In this document: piece by piece, positions 35,637-46,400 of the stretch
Layout of the letters: each line of letters starts with the position of its first letter
How positions within the stretch are numbered: position 1 is the stretch's first letter
NCBI GenBank assembly: GCA_016125275.1
Contig: WGMB01000003.1
Location: 992,001 to 1,056,000 of the forward strand
Reading direction: 5' to 3'
DNA length: 64,000 bases
Source of the DNA: Acidobacteriota bacterium
GTDB lineage: Bacteria > Acidobacteriota > Terriglobia > Bryobacterales > UBA6623
Position numbers and translations under genes: made by a program
Notes under the pieces: generated by a model
Databases searched by the model: none
What the model was told of the DNA's origin: nothing
Seen by the model: only the letters and a program-made list of their open reading frames with translations

Positions 35637-36902
35637 TCAGATCCGCTGTTTGAGGGCTCGATCCTCAACGGCCTTTCGGAAAGATGCAGCTACAAGCGGC
35701 GAAAGTGCTCTGAGATCGTCGGGCTTGGCGATGGCTACGCGAAATGGAGCCCAAGGTGATGGGTTCATCACCTCGACGCCCGGTGGCAGAAGCGCGCGTC
35801 CAACAATCGAGTCGAGATTGAATCCGACCCACGGCGTTTTCGCTTCCACAACCAATCTCATTATCCACCAGGAGGGCTTGTTAAAGTATATTCCGAAGTA
35901 TCCGGTCGTATCCTTGTAAGCAATCTCAATCGGAACATCCCGACCAAGCGAGGGATCGTAGATCGACTCCCGAGCAATCGATGATAGATCGAATTGACTC
36001 TTGACGATGGCAAAGCATTCGAGCTCATTCTGGGTAGTAACGATCCCTGCTCGTTCCTCTCGCGACGTCATATTGTCTGAGAGTGACGGATCATCAACAT
36101 CAACGACATCAACAATAGAGGATATACTTGTTGAGTTATCATCCTCTGATGCCTTGGCCACAACTTCATCATCCAGAGCCGCAACACTTCGCCGCACGAT
36201 GTCTCGTAAGACGATCGTAAGAGCGTTCTTGACGATAGGAGACATCCGTTCGACCACGCCATACGTAACCCGGCGATCGTACATGGCGTCAGCGGCCAGC
36301 ACCCAGCGCACAAACCCTTCCCCGGGGTCCCTGTCACGAAGATCGAGCTCTTGCCTCAAGAACCTGACCATCTTAGATCGATAGTTCAACTCCGTGGCAA
36401 ACTCCCGAATCGCCTCGTGCGAAAAAACAGACTTCTGAAACTTAGATAAAATATCAAGTCCCGGATCGAATGAGTCAAGGCGGGCAACGTAAAATGGAGT
36501 CTGATCTAAAATATTGATCTCTTCACTATCCGTGAAAAATCGATACTCGATACCATTCGTAAGCACGGCCAGCGACACAGACGGAGTTGAGTTAAAATAT
36601 CTGGCGAGTTGACCCTCATGCCCCTGAAGATCCTGACTAAGGTCTTTCACCTCAAAGTAGATTCTAGGCTGATCGTTCAGAATGACAGCCAGATCAACTT
36701 TTTCCTTTTGACCAAATTTCTTAGTCTGAAAATCCGCATCATACTCGGGACACACTTCGGATGGATTCCAGATGTCGTACCCCAACGCGCTCACCATCGG
36801 CAACACCAATGATTGCTTGGTCGCCTGTTCGCCTTTGCCTCGGACGGCAGAAACGCGTCCAAGAATCTCATCAATCACAGACTTTAGTTTTTCTGTAGCC
36901 AT
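35637..36902 (-). CDS. HsdR_N nuclease-like domain protein (COG4748-like)
   Basis: 421 residues. The N-terminal 190 residues resemble the endonuclease domain of type I restriction HsdR subunits: a PD-(D/E)xK core with Asp in KVDLAVILND and the ExK in IYFEVKD, followed by QLARY, the QxxxY motif of that family. The remaining region is unrecognised, and there is no helicase motor and no hsdM/hsdS nearby. A role in defence or DNA metabolism is inference. Codon use is AT-rich and unlike both neighbours, suggesting transfer. ATG 36902 has GAGG upstream; the in-frame ATG at 36947 has no ribosome site. Confidence 0.75.
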   Translation of the reverse strand: MATEKLKSVIDEILGRVSAVRGKGEQATKQSLVLPMVSALGYDIWNPSEVCPEYDADFQTKKFGQKEKVDLAVILNDQPRIYFEVKDLSQDLQGHEGQLARYFNSTPSVSLAVLTNGIEYRFFTDSEEINILDQTPFYVARLDSFDPGLDILSKFQKSVFSHEAIREFATELNYRSKMVRFLRQELDLRDRDPGEGFVRWVLAADAMYDRRVTYGVVERMSPIVKNALTIVLRDIVRRSVAALDDEVVAKASEDDNSTSISSIVDVVDVDDPSLSDNMTSREERAGIVTTQNELECFAIVKSQFDLSSIARESIYDPSLGRDVPIEIAYKDTTGYFGIYFNKPSWWIMRLVVEAKTPWVGFNLDSIVGRALLPPGVEVMNPSPWAPFRVAIAKPDDLRALSPLVAASFRKAVEDRALKQRI

Positions 36903-37154
36903 CGGGAACGGCACCTCAAAGCGAGAAAGTGGTGGGTGTGTCGCCATTATCCATGGGGCTACGGATCACGTCAAGGTCGCAGGACGGCGACGGTCTCCCC
37001 GTGCACAGCCTGCAGGCCAACTAGGCGAGGGGCAGAGCTGCGGGTGTGAGGAGAAGAGGAAGGAATCCAAGGCAGCCTCGCTGTTCGTTCTTCATGGCTC
37101 CAGCGTTGGATCGATCCGCGTACTCCTCTCCAGAGGCGTCGCATCCCACCTCGG

Positions 37155-37160
37155 TACAAT
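37155..37160 (+). promoter_or_regulatory. candidate -10 box close to the PhoD-like start
   Basis: TACAAT lies eight bases before ATG 37169, with no ribosome-binding site between, so the transcript would be leaderless or nearly so. Confidence 0.4.
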
Positions 37161-37168
37161 AGCCCCGG

Positions 37169-39718
37169 ATGAAACGACGCGACTTCGCCAAGATCACCAC
37201 GGCAGCCGCTGCGGCCGCGGCGCTGCCCGCCGGGGCGCAGACCGCTGCCGAACCCAAGACCGTTGACGATTTCCAGCGCCCGGATTCCTTCTATGCCGGG
37301 CACGGTTGGCACTCGCTCAATCCCGGCTATTGGGAGATTCGCAACAAGGCTCTGCGGCGGCGCATCCACACGCGAGGCGAGCGCGGACGCAAGACAGGCT
37401 TTCCTTTCCATGGCTTCGTACAGACCGAGTACGACGTCCTGCCGCCCTACGGCATGATCTGGCGCCGTGACTGGAAGCTGGAGCGCAACTACGCCGTCGT
37501 CGCGGACTTCACCATCCACGAGCCGCCGCACCAGGCGCCCGAGCCCGGGTACTCTCTGGGCGGCGTGGCCTTCGGCTCGCGCACGATCTACGAGTCGTGG
37601 GACTTCAAGGCCAAGCGCGGCGACGCCTGCTGGTTCGCCGCTTGGCGCGACGACGGCCGCTTCGGGGTCTACGACCATGCGACCGGCAAGGCCGTCAGCC
37701 GTCTCGCTGAGCAGGCCGGACCGACGCCCCAGAAGGGCGACAAGGCGCGCATCGAGCTGACGCTCTCCGGCAGTAGCGGCAACATGGCGACCATCGACGC
37801 CAAGCTGGTGGTGAACGGCTCCGAGGCTGGAGCGGTCCATCTCGAAAACTTCGACCGCTCCGACTACACCAACGGCTATTTCGGCCTGGTGGGGCGCGGG
37901 TGGCTCGACTTCGAGGTCAACCGCGTGGCGCTCGACCCGCAGGCCAATGCGCCGATCGATGCGCCGGTCAACGAGCTGCGGGTGGCCTATCCGCTGGGCG
38001 ACTCCTTGAAGAAGGTCGGCGACCAGTGGACCTGCCGCTTCCTGGCGGTTTTCCGGCAAGAAGGCCGCCGCGCCGAGATCCGCATCAGTGACAGCGAAGA
38101 GCCCGAAGGCGGCTGGGGAGCGGTTCCGGCGGCCGGGACGGGGACGATCGACACCAACGGCTTCCGCCGTGCGACCGCCGTGGTGGACGTGATCCTGCCC
38201 GGCAATCCGGCCGAGAAGGCCTTCTACTACACGGTTTGGAAAGACGGCCAGGACGTGACCGTCGACAGCCGCAAGACCGCCCAGAAGTACGTGGGCTATT
38301 TGCCGCGCCTGGCGCCGCCGTACAAGTTCTGCGGCCTCTCCTGCCATGCGATCAGCGGCTCGAAGCCCGGCATGGAGCGCACGGCGGCTTACCAGGAGAA
38401 CTGGGTGCATCCGCAGCCGATGCGCGACGCCTACCTCTACCTGGAGCACTACGAGTTCCAGACGATGCTGTGGGAGGACGACGTCTGGTATCTGGAGTTG
38501 CTGCTCTACCCCACCTCCACCGACGACGCCTACCAGATCATCATGACCACGCTGGCCAACGAGACCACGCGTTGGCAGATGATGCGGCACTGGAACGTGA
38601 TCAACCCGGGCGACCATGACCACGGCATGGACGACGTGAAGGGCCCGGAGCAGATCGCCATCCGCAACCGCTCGGACCTGGGCCAGGACCCTGAGTACAT
38701 GCAGCGGAACTTTCAGATCGTGCAGCACCTGATCACCGGCGACGACTCGCCGTCCGGAACGGCCAACCCCAAGCGCTGGCGGCGCTGGAAGATGCCGAAC
38801 GGGGACTTTTCGCTGCTGATCATCGACGCCCGGCTGTGGCGCAGCTCGCAGGAGACGCACCTGTGGGTAACCGAAGGCTGGGGCGGGAAAGGCGACGTCT
38901 ACGACCGCAAGGACCCCACGCGCAGCCTGCTCGGCGAGGAGCAGTTCGCGTGGCTGCAGCAGACCCTGGCGACGGACTCGTCGCCGCTGATCTGCCTGAC
39001 CGGGCTGAACGGGTTGCATACGATCTGGCAGCCTTCGTCGGAGGCCGAGCCGCGCAACCGCATCGCAGCGGACTACGCCGGCTGGGTGAAGGCCGGCTCG
39101 GACCGCGTGCTCGAGCTACTGAGTCGGCGCGAGGGCGTGGTGGCGGTCTACGGAGACGTGCACGTGGGCTCGATCGTGCGCAATCGCGACCACGCCGTCT
39201 ACGAATGCTCGTTCGGGCCGATCGGCCGGACCGGCGGGCGGGCCGTGAAAGAGGGCTTCGGGCCGCTGATGGAGGACTACGACGGGCGTCCGCTGGAAGT
39301 GGTCGCTCTCTACCACCCGCGCTACGAGACGCCGGACCTGCAGCCGCAGACCAGCCCCGGCTACTGGAATTTCTTGGAAGCGGAGTTCGACCCCCGGGGC
39401 GCCGACCCGACGATCGCCCTGCAATTGCGGCGGCTGGACGACGTGCCTTCGCTGGCGGCGCGAGGCGGCGGCAAGGTCCGCGTGAAGGCCTCGGAAACCG
39501 GCCGCCGGCACGACGCCAAGCTGCCGGCGATCTCCACGCTGCCGAACGCCGAGGTCCGTTTCGCGCTGACCGATGGAACGCCCTTGCGAGGGGCCCGCAG
39601 CTTGGCTGACGGGACCGTGCCCGTGGCGGGACTGGTCGGCGTGGCGCCGGGGACGCGCGTCCTCGTCACAGCGTATGACGGAGACGAGGTCGAGTCGCAG
39701 GCCGTGGTCGTGACGTAG
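37169..39718 (+). CDS. TAT-exported PhoD-like phosphodiesterase/phosphatase
   Basis: 849 residues. A twin-arginine signal (KRRDFAKI followed by an Ala-rich stretch) implies folded export. Residues about 30-250 look like a concanavalin-type beta-sandwich (DDFQRPDSF, GYWEIRNKALRRR, GYFGLVGRGWLDFEVNRVALD). The C-terminal half has metallophosphatase-like elements: CGLSCHAIS, NPGDHDHGMDD, LLIIDARLWRSS, LLGEEQFAWLQQTL and VVAVYGDVHVGSI. The substrate is unknown. The PhoD assignment rests on motif order only. It is divergent from the HsdR_N-like gene across 266 bp. Confidence 0.65.
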   Translation: MKRRDFAKITTAAAAAAALPAGAQTAAEPKTVDDFQRPDSFYAGHGWHSLNPGYWEIRNKALRRRIHTRGERGRKTGFPFHGFVQTEYDVLPPYGMIWRRDWKLERNYAVVADFTIHEPPHQAPEPGYSLGGVAFGSRTIYESWDFKAKRGDACWFAAWRDDGRFGVYDHATGKAVSRLAEQAGPTPQKGDKARIELTLSGSSGNMATIDAKLVVNGSEAGAVHLENFDRSDYTNGYFGLVGRGWLDFEVNRVALDPQANAPIDAPVNELRVAYPLGDSLKKVGDQWTCRFLAVFRQEGRRAEIRISDSEEPEGGWGAVPAAGTGTIDTNGFRRATAVVDVILPGNPAEKAFYYTVWKDGQDVTVDSRKTAQKYVGYLPRLAPPYKFCGLSCHAISGSKPGMERTAAYQENWVHPQPMRDAYLYLEHYEFQTMLWEDDVWYLELLLYPTSTDDAYQIIMTTLANETTRWQMMRHWNVINPGDHDHGMDDVKGPEQIAIRNRSDLGQDPEYMQRNFQIVQHLITGDDSPSGTANPKRWRRWKMPNGDFSLLIIDARLWRSSQETHLWVTEGWGGKGDVYDRKDPTRSLLGEEQFAWLQQTLATDSSPLICLTGLNGLHTIWQPSSEAEPRNRIAADYAGWVKAGSDRVLELLSRREGVVAVYGDVHVGSIVRNRDHAVYECSFGPIGRTGGRAVKEGFGPLMEDYDGRPLEVVALYHPRYETPDLQPQTSPGYWNFLEAEFDPRGADPTIALQLRRLDDVPSLAARGGGKVRVKASETGRRHDAKLPAISTLPNAEVRFALTDGTPLRGARSLADGTVPVAGLVGVAPGTRVLVTAYDGDEVESQAVVVT

Positions 39719-39728
39719 CGCGGACGGC

Positions 39729-40412
39729 CTACTTGGTGACGAGCCAAGCGCGGCTCCAGATGCGGAACACCCGCCAATAGGCGTTCTCGACCAGCAGGCC
39801 GAAGCAGAGCTCTTCCTTGGCGTAGTCGCCGTCGCCGCCCATGGCGCCGCGCAGATTGGGGGCGTTCATACCGGTCCCCCAGAACTCCTGCTGGTCCTCG
39901 ACGAAGCGCCAGAGCAGCTCGGGCAGCTCGAGCCCCTGGCGGCACTCGTCGTCGCCGATCTTGATCTTGAATAGGTGGCCGAGGGCAAAGCGGCTCATTA
40001 CGCGAAGCTGGACGAGGTAGCGCTCGTCCTGGGGATCTTGGGCCTGCTCGGCGAAGACCAGGTAGTTGGAACCGTGAATCCAGACGCCCATCAGGCGAAG
40101 CAGCGTCAGGAAGTCTTCGCGCCGGGGCGTTCCCCCGAAGTAGACGCAGCCGCCGCTGGGCTCGGTCGCGGGCGCGCCCTTGAGAGGGTGAGCGGAGGGC
40201 TCCTGGTAGGCGTAGTACTGGCCGGGCGAGGGCCTGTCCAAGCTCTCCCAAGGGCGGATGGGGAAGACGGCCCCGCTGAGGCCCGATCCCATGGGGGTGA
40301 AGAGGTCGAGGTTGCCGGGCTGGACTTCGCGCTGATCGCCCGGCCAGACGCGGGGCGAGAGATCCACGAGATCCTCGATGGAAGACCACGTCAAACGTCG
40401 TTCGCCGGGCAT
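39729..40412 (-). CDS. hypothetical protein
   Basis: A 227-residue soluble protein that I do not recognise. It has no signal peptide or membrane segment. The N-terminus begins with a SSIEDLVDLSPRVWPGD stretch; the C-terminal part is mixed helix and strand with many acidic residues (IKIGDDECRQGLELPELLW). ATG 40412 is chosen because the open frame continues upstream to 41216 only as low-complexity Pro/Arg-rich sequence antisense to the TPR gene. Start codons of this and the TPR gene are 83 bp apart, divergent. Confidence 0.6.
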   Translation of the reverse strand: MPGERRLTWSSIEDLVDLSPRVWPGDQREVQPGNLDLFTPMGSGLSGAVFPIRPWESLDRPSPGQYYAYQEPSAHPLKGAPATEPSGGCVYFGGTPRREDFLTLLRLMGVWIHGSNYLVFAEQAQDPQDERYLVQLRVMSRFALGHLFKIKIGDDECRQGLELPELLWRFVEDQQEFWGTGMNAPNLRGAMGGDGDYAKEELCFGLLVENAYWRVFRIWSRAWLVTK

Positions 40413-40495
40413 CGACAAGAAGAATGCGCGAGCAGAGGGGGCGGCGTCAATCCCTCGGCGAAGAGACTTGCGCCGACGCGGCTCCGGCGGGGACG

Positions 40496-41638
40496 ATGAG
40501 GGACGTGCGACGGCTCTGGCTGGGATTGGCGCTGTGCGCGGCCTTGGCGGCGCAGCCCGACCCGCGTTTCGAGGCGCTCTCCAAGAGCCTGGCGGAGAAG
40601 GATTTTCCGCGCGCCGAAGCGCTGCTGCAAGAGCTGATCGGGGCCTATCCGGCCGAACCGGCCTTCCGGGAGCGGCTGGGCGTGGTGTTGCTACGCCGTG
40701 GCGCCCTGCCCGAGGCCGAGGCCCAGCTCGCCGAGGCCGTGCGGATGCAACCCCAAGCCGCCGCTCCACGCCTGGCCTTGGCGCGGGCTCACTGGCTGCA
40801 AGGCGAGCGGGACGAGGCCGAGGCGCTGCTGGCCGAAGCCGGCCGGTTGGGCGCCACGGACCCCGCCGTGCAGCAAGCGCTGGCGCTGTTTCGGGGCCAG
40901 ACCGGCGACGCAGAGGCCGCCGTGGCGGCTCTGGAGAAGGCCGTGGAGCTGGCGCCCCGCAACCGCGCGCTGCGGGCTCAGCTCGCCCAGCTCTACCTGG
41001 ATCACCGCACCCCCGAGGGAGCCCTGCGCGTGGCCGAAGCCGGCTTGGCCCTGACACCCGAGGATTCCGAGTTGCTGCGCTTGCGGGGGCTGGCGCAGTA
41101 TGGGCTCGGCGAGTCCCAGGCGGCGCTCGAATCGTTCCTCGCGGCCATCGACGCCGATCCGTCCTCGGAGCTCGCCCACGCCTCGCTGGAGACGCTGCTG
41201 CCCGAGGCGGGGCCACTGCTGCCGGCCGCCATCGAGCGGCTGGAGTCCTTCAGCCTGGACAGCACGCAGAGCCCCATCGGCCCCTATCTGCTGGCGCTGG
41301 CGACGCTGGTCCGGGACCCGCAAGCCGAGCGGGCCGGCCCCCTGCTGCGCGAAGCCGTGCGGCGGGCGCCGGAGTTCTGGCCGGCCTGGTTCGAATTGCA
41401 CCGATCGCTGGAGCGCCAGGGCGACGTGGCCGGGGCGATCGCGGCTCTCGAGAAGGTGACCGCGCTCAACCCGGACTTCCCCGCCGCCCACTACGCGCTG
41501 GCGAAGCTCTACGCCGAGGCCGGTGAGCGGGAAAAGGCCATGGCGGCTCGCAAGGAGCACCATCGCCTGATGACCGAGCGCCGGGCGGCCGAGCAGCGCC
41601 GTCGGCAAGCGCAGCCGAAGCTGGCCGTCAACGACTGA
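40496..41638 (+). CDS. exported TPR-repeat protein
   Basis: 380 residues. A short signal-like segment (LWLGLALCAALAAQ) is followed by tandem tetratricopeptide-type helix pairs over almost the whole length: FPRAEALLQELIGAYPAEP, LGVVLLRRGALPEAEAQLAEA, LALARAHWLQGERDEAEALL, AVAALEKAVELAPRNRALR and, near the end, AIAALEKVTALNPDFPAAHYALAKLY. It is a protein-interaction scaffold, probably periplasmic. Its last 11 bp overlap the convergent ASPIC/UnbV gene; TPR and ASPIC/UnbV proteins often occur together in Acidobacteria. ATG 40496 is preferred to 40424 for the signal. Confidence 0.8.
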   Translation: MRDVRRLWLGLALCAALAAQPDPRFEALSKSLAEKDFPRAEALLQELIGAYPAEPAFRERLGVVLLRRGALPEAEAQLAEAVRMQPQAAAPRLALARAHWLQGERDEAEALLAEAGRLGATDPAVQQALALFRGQTGDAEAAVAALEKAVELAPRNRALRAQLAQLYLDHRTPEGALRVAEAGLALTPEDSELLRLRGLAQYGLGESQAALESFLAAIDADPSSELAHASLETLLPEAGPLLPAAIERLESFSLDSTQSPIGPYLLALATLVRDPQAERAGPLLREAVRRAPEFWPAWFELHRSLERQGDVAGAIAALEKVTALNPDFPAAHYALAKLYAEAGEREKAMAARKEHHRLMTERRAAEQRRRQAQPKLAVND

Positions 41639-43394
41639 ACGGCCGCACGGACGGCTCGGCGGAGCCCTCGGTCAGTCGGATCGCCGCGTTCGCCGGCAGG
41701 TTCTCGAACGTTTGCTCCTCACCCGTCGGCCAGCGCACGGTCGCCTTGTCGACCTGCCGGGCGCCGCCGAGCCCAAAGTGCAGACGGAAGTCGCTTTGGG
41801 AGGCGTAGGAGCCGCCGCTGCGGACCGCGTCGGTCTGGATCGCGCCGCCGGCCTCGACCGTGACGCGGGCGCCGATGGCGCTGCGGTTCGACCGGGTTGC
41901 GACCAGCTCGATCAAGACGGCGGCTCCATCGGCGCGGTCGGTGCGGTACAGGGACGGAGCGCCGTTCATGTTCACCACGGCGATCTCCAGGCGGCCGTCC
42001 CCGTCGAGGTCGCCGACGGCGGCTCCGCGGCTGACCTGCGGCGCCGCGAGCGGCTCGCCGAGCTCCCGGGCAACCTCGCGAAACGCGCCGTTGCGGAGGT
42101 TCCAGAACAGCAGCTTGGCTTGCGCGAACCGCTCGCCCTTCCCCGCCCCGTCGAGCTCCGGGTAGATGTGCCCGTTGGCGAGAAAGGCGTCCTTCCAGCC
42201 GTCTTGATCGAAATCCACGAAGAGAGCCCCCCAGCCGACGCGGCTGGTGTCGACGCCCAGGCCGGCTTGGTAGGTCTCGTCGGTGAAGAAGAGCTCTCCT
42301 TCGTTGCGGTAGAGCGTGGGGGTCTCGTCGATGAAGTTGCTCACGAGCAGGTCGAAGCGGCCGTCGCGGTCGAAGTCGCCGGCGGAGACGCCCATCGAGC
42401 CCTCCTCCTGGCCTTCGGCCCCATAGGCCACTCCGGAGACCACTGATACGTCCTCGAAGGTCCCAGCGCCCCGGTTGCGGTAGAGAATGCTCGGCGTCGA
42501 GTCACAGGCCACGTAGACGTCCGGAAAGCCGTCGTCGTCGAAGTCTTCGGCGACCACGCCCAAGCCGTAGTGCAGCTCGCCTTCGAGCAGGATTCCGGCT
42601 TCACGGCTGACGTCGCGAAACGTCCCGTCGCCCTGGTTCTCAAAGAGCCAGTTGCGGCCGGAAGGGTAGCCGCGGGGTCCGCAGAAGACGTCGAGGCCGC
42701 GCCAGGAGCAGTTCCCGGAGTCACCCTTGCGGTCCGCCTCGTGGAGATCGAAGCCGACGTAGTTGGAAACGAACAGGTCGAGGTCGCCGTCGCGGTCGGA
42801 GTCGAAGAAAGCGCAGCCGGAGCCCCAGGCCTGTCCCTCGACGGGCAAGCCGGCCGCCGCGGTCGTCTCCTCGAAGCGCTTGCCGCCGGCGTTGCGGTAG
42901 AGGGCGTTGTGGCCGTAGTAGGTGACGAGCAGATCGGTGAAGCCGTCGTTGTCGTAGTCGCCGGCGCAGACGCCTTGGCCCCAGCCGCGGCGGGTCAACC
43001 CGGAGTCGGCCGTGGCGTCCTGGAACCGGCTGTCGCCAAGGTTGTGGTAGAGCAGTGCGCCGGGAGGGTCGTCTTCGCCGAGGCGGGTTCCGTTCACGAA
43101 GATCAAGTCGCGCCGGCCGTCGTTGTCCACGTCGATCACGCCCACGCCGTTGCCCGTCATCTCGAGGATGACTTTCTTGGAGGCGGCTCCGCCGTAGACG
43201 TTCGGACGCGTCAGGCCCCATGCGGCGGACACGTCCTGGAAGCGGATCGCCGGCGTCGGGCGGTCGACCTGCGCCTTGGGAGACTCGCGTGGCAGCACGC
43301 GACCGCCGCCCATGCCCTGGGCGGGCAACATGGCAGGCCAAAAAAGAATGACGGACAAGAATGTCCGTCTCCACTGGAAGTCCGGTCTGTGCAT
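41628..43394 (-). CDS. FG-GAP/ASPIC-UnbV (CRTAC1-like) exported protein
   Basis: 588 residues with a signal segment (TFLSVILFWPAMLPAQ). The body is a chain of FG-GAP/VCBS propeller repeats with calcium-binding DxDxDG loops: VIDVDNDGRRDLIFVNG, GDYDNDGFTDLLV, FFDSDRDGDLDLFVSN, EDFDDDGFPDVYVA, GDFDRDGRFDLLVSN, VDFDQDGWKDAFLANG, GDLDGDGRLEIAVVN. The C-terminal ASPIC/UnbV domain has SNRSAIGARVTVEAGG, SGGSYASQSDFRLHFGLG and VRWPTGEEQTFENL. Probably a surface protein. It starts 47 bp after the second receptor stop on the same strand, so likely cotranscribed. Confidence 0.88.
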   Translation of the reverse strand: MHRPDFQWRRTFLSVILFWPAMLPAQGMGGGRVLPRESPKAQVDRPTPAIRFQDVSAAWGLTRPNVYGGAASKKVILEMTGNGVGVIDVDNDGRRDLIFVNGTRLGEDDPPGALLYHNLGDSRFQDATADSGLTRRGWGQGVCAGDYDNDGFTDLLVTYYGHNALYRNAGGKRFEETTAAAGLPVEGQAWGSGCAFFDSDRDGDLDLFVSNYVGFDLHEADRKGDSGNCSWRGLDVFCGPRGYPSGRNWLFENQGDGTFRDVSREAGILLEGELHYGLGVVAEDFDDDGFPDVYVACDSTPSILYRNRGAGTFEDVSVVSGVAYGAEGQEEGSMGVSAGDFDRDGRFDLLVSNFIDETPTLYRNEGELFFTDETYQAGLGVDTSRVGWGALFVDFDQDGWKDAFLANGHIYPELDGAGKGERFAQAKLLFWNLRNGAFREVARELGEPLAAPQVSRGAAVGDLDGDGRLEIAVVNMNGAPSLYRTDRADGAAVLIELVATRSNRSAIGARVTVEAGGAIQTDAVRSGGSYASQSDFRLHFGLGGARQVDKATVRWPTGEEQTFENLPANAAIRLTEGSAEPSVRPFSR

Positions 43395-43405
43395 CAAGGA
43401 AGGCC

Positions 43406-43431
43406 GGGCGGCGGGAACAGCCCCGCCGCCC
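43406..43431 (-). other. intercistronic hairpin between receptor and ASPIC/UnbV genes
   Basis: GGGCGGCGGG (43406-43415) and CCCGCCGCCC (43422-43431) form a perfect 10-bp stem with a six-base loop in the 47-bp gap. No T-tract follows on the minus strand, so it is more likely an RNA-stabilising or attenuating hairpin than a full terminator. The ASPIC/UnbV gene has no clear ribosome site after it. Confidence 0.55.
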
Positions 43432-43441
43432 ACGCCCCAGC

Positions 43442-46400
43442 TTAAAACAGCAGCTTCAGCGCGAACTGGACCAGCCGCGCATTCACCGACGTATCGCGGA
43501 TCGTGCCGAACGAGCCCGTGTTGGTCACGTCCTGGTTCGGGTTGGCGAAGTTGGCATGGTTGAAGATGTTGAAGAACTCTGAACGGAACTGCATCTTGAA
43601 CCGCTCCGTGAGGGGAATGTTCTTGAACATCGAGAAGTCGACATTCCACTGGCCGGGCCCGTAGACATTGCCGCGGCCGGAGTTGCCGAAGCTGTACAAG
43701 CCCGGGTCGCTGAAGGCCCCATTGACGAAGTAGTGGTCGAGGTTGGAGCCCGCCGAACCCGGATTGGCCAGGTTGCCGGAGATGTTGACGTCAGCGAACA
43801 GGTTGTCGCCGTTCGGGTTGATGGCGCTGCCACCGATGCCGCGACCGGAGTTGCGGCTGACCACCGTGAGCGGGTTGCCCGTCTGGGTGACGAAGAAGCC
43901 GTTCAACTGCCAGTCATTGAGGACCCACTTGCCCACGCCCCCTTGGAAGGAGCTCGGGAGCTCTTGATTGAAGACCACCGAGAAGCGGTGGCGACGATCG
44001 AAGGCGGCCGGGCCCTTGGCGCGGCTCCAGTCGTTCCACGGCGTCACGAACAGGCTGGTGAAGAAGCGCGAGCCCTCGCCGCCGTTGCTGAGCGTCTTGC
44101 CCAGGGTGTAGGAGGCTTGGAAGAACGACTTCTTGTAGCGCTGCTTGAGCGAGGCCTGGAAGGAATGGTAGGTGGAGCTGCCGTTCTGGGAAGTGACGAG
44201 CATGTCGCCAAAGCCCGGGTAGAGGCGGGTCAGCTTGGTGCTCGAGTTCAGCGGCGCGTCAATGCCGTTGACCGGAATCAGCGGATTGAAGTTGCGGCGC
44301 GCCATCAGATTGGTGCCCTTGGTGCCCACATAGGAGACCTCCGCCACCATGCCCTGAACCAACTGCCGCTGGATCGCCAGGTTGTACTGCCAAGCGTTGT
44401 CGGTCTTGACGACGCGCTCGATACCTCGAATTTGGTTTTGGTCGGTGGGCTTGGTCGGGAAGGTCACGCCTCCCGGGATATGCCCGGGGTTGAGGTACGT
44501 CCAGTTGTCCTCCACGGCAAGCGAGCAGAGCTGATCCTGCTGGCAGTTGCCCGTCAACTGGGTGAAGGTCGGCGGATTGTTGAAGGCCTGCTGGGCGACC
44601 TGTCCGGTGCGCAGGTCATAGTACAGACCCATGCCCGAGCGGATGACCGTCTTCTCGTTCAGGCGGTAGGAAATGCCCAAGCGCGGCATGAAGTTGTCGT
44701 AGTCGCCCTGCACGGTGTTGCGGTTCACGCCGTCGTGGCCGCCCTGCACGATGCCGGTGGACTCGAGCGTGCCGTCAATGCCCTTGTAGCGGCTCGGCCA
44801 CCAGTTCACCATGTCCAGGTTGGTCGCGTGGGCCTGGATGTCGGCCTCGTAGCGGGCGCCCCAGTTCAAGGTGAAGCGGTTGGTGACCTTCCAGTCGTCG
44901 ACGAAGAAGAACGAGAAGTAGTTGGAGGTCATCTCGAGCTGACCGCCGATCTCGGCCACGTCGCCGGCGCCGAAGGCCTTGGTGGCGGGCAGGGTGAGCA
45001 GGTAGTCGGCGTAGGGATCGCCGGCGGCTCCGCCCTGGCCCGTGCCGAAGCCGCGGAAGCGCCACTGCCCGCGAGCGGTCTGGGTGTTCTGCGGATTGAG
45101 CAAGGCAAGCTGGTGCTCGGCGCCGAACTTCATGGAGTGGCTGCCCTTGATCCAGGTCATCGTCGGACCGTAGGTGTAGCGGTCGATGAAGTCCGACCAA
45201 TTGGCTTCGTTGCCGAAGTTCAGATAGTTGTCGATGAGAATGCGCGGCGGGCCGGACTGGTCGTCGGCGTAGGTCACGCCGTCAATCGGCTGCAAGCCGA
45301 ACTGCCGCGGATCGCCCTTCTGCAGCGGCTCGATGTACTGGCTCGTATAGTCGCCGCTGGCGCGCATCGACAGGATGAAGTTCGGCGTGAACACGTGCGT
45401 GCTGGTGACGCCCCACAGGTGCTTCTTGCGGTTGGAGACGCGGCCGAACCCGGGAGGGCCCCACCCGAACGGCGCCAGATCCTGCTGCAAGGACTGGAAG
45501 TAGCGGCCGTTCACCGAGTGCTTGGAGGTGAAGGTGTGGTCGATGCGGAACGTCATCTGATCCAGATCCGTGGAGAGATTCTGGTAAGCCTGGAAGTTGT
45601 TGTTCGAGCCCGGATCCACGAGGTTGGGCAGCGGGATCAGCGCGTTCTGAATGTTGAGCGAGATCGGATTCAGGCGGCTCTGCGGAATCGTGTTGTTGGC
45701 AAACAGGGAGCCGGCCAACGGATCGTAGAGCGGCTTGGAGAAGATGCCGTTGCGCTCATCGGCGTCAGGCACCTGCACCAGGAAGCGGGCGTCGTTGCCG
45801 TTGCCGTTGCGCTGCCGGGAGTACTCCATGCCGTAGAAGAAGAACGTCTTGTTCTTGATGATCGGGCCGCCGATGTTGCCGCCGAACTGGTTCTGGATGT
45901 TGGTTCGCTTCTCGGAGAAGAAGAAGGGACGGGCGTTGAGCTTCGTATTCCGCAGGAACTCATAGAGCTCCCCGTGGAATTCGTTGGTGCCGCTGCGAGT
46001 CGTCACGTTGATGACCGAACCCTGGTTACGGCCGTACTCAGCGCTGTAGAGGCTGGTGAGCACCTTGAACTCGCTGAGGAACTCGATCGAGGGCGTACCG
46101 TCGCCGTCGGGCGCGTTGTTGAGCTGGTTCGAGGTCGGCACGCCGTCCACGAGAATGTTGTTGGAACCGCGGCGGGCGCCGTTCACCGACACCGAATCCG
46201 AGCCGGTGCCCTGGCGATCGGCGTTCATGATGGAGCCGACGACGCCGGGCGAAGTTCCGAGAATTTGCGTGAAATTACGAGTTGCCAGCGGAATGGCCGT
46301 AATCGTGTCGGACTCGATCACGTGGCCCAAAGTCGGCTGGTCGGTCTGCAACAAAGGAGTTGCCTCGTTGACCGTGACGATCTCACTGACCACGCCCAGC

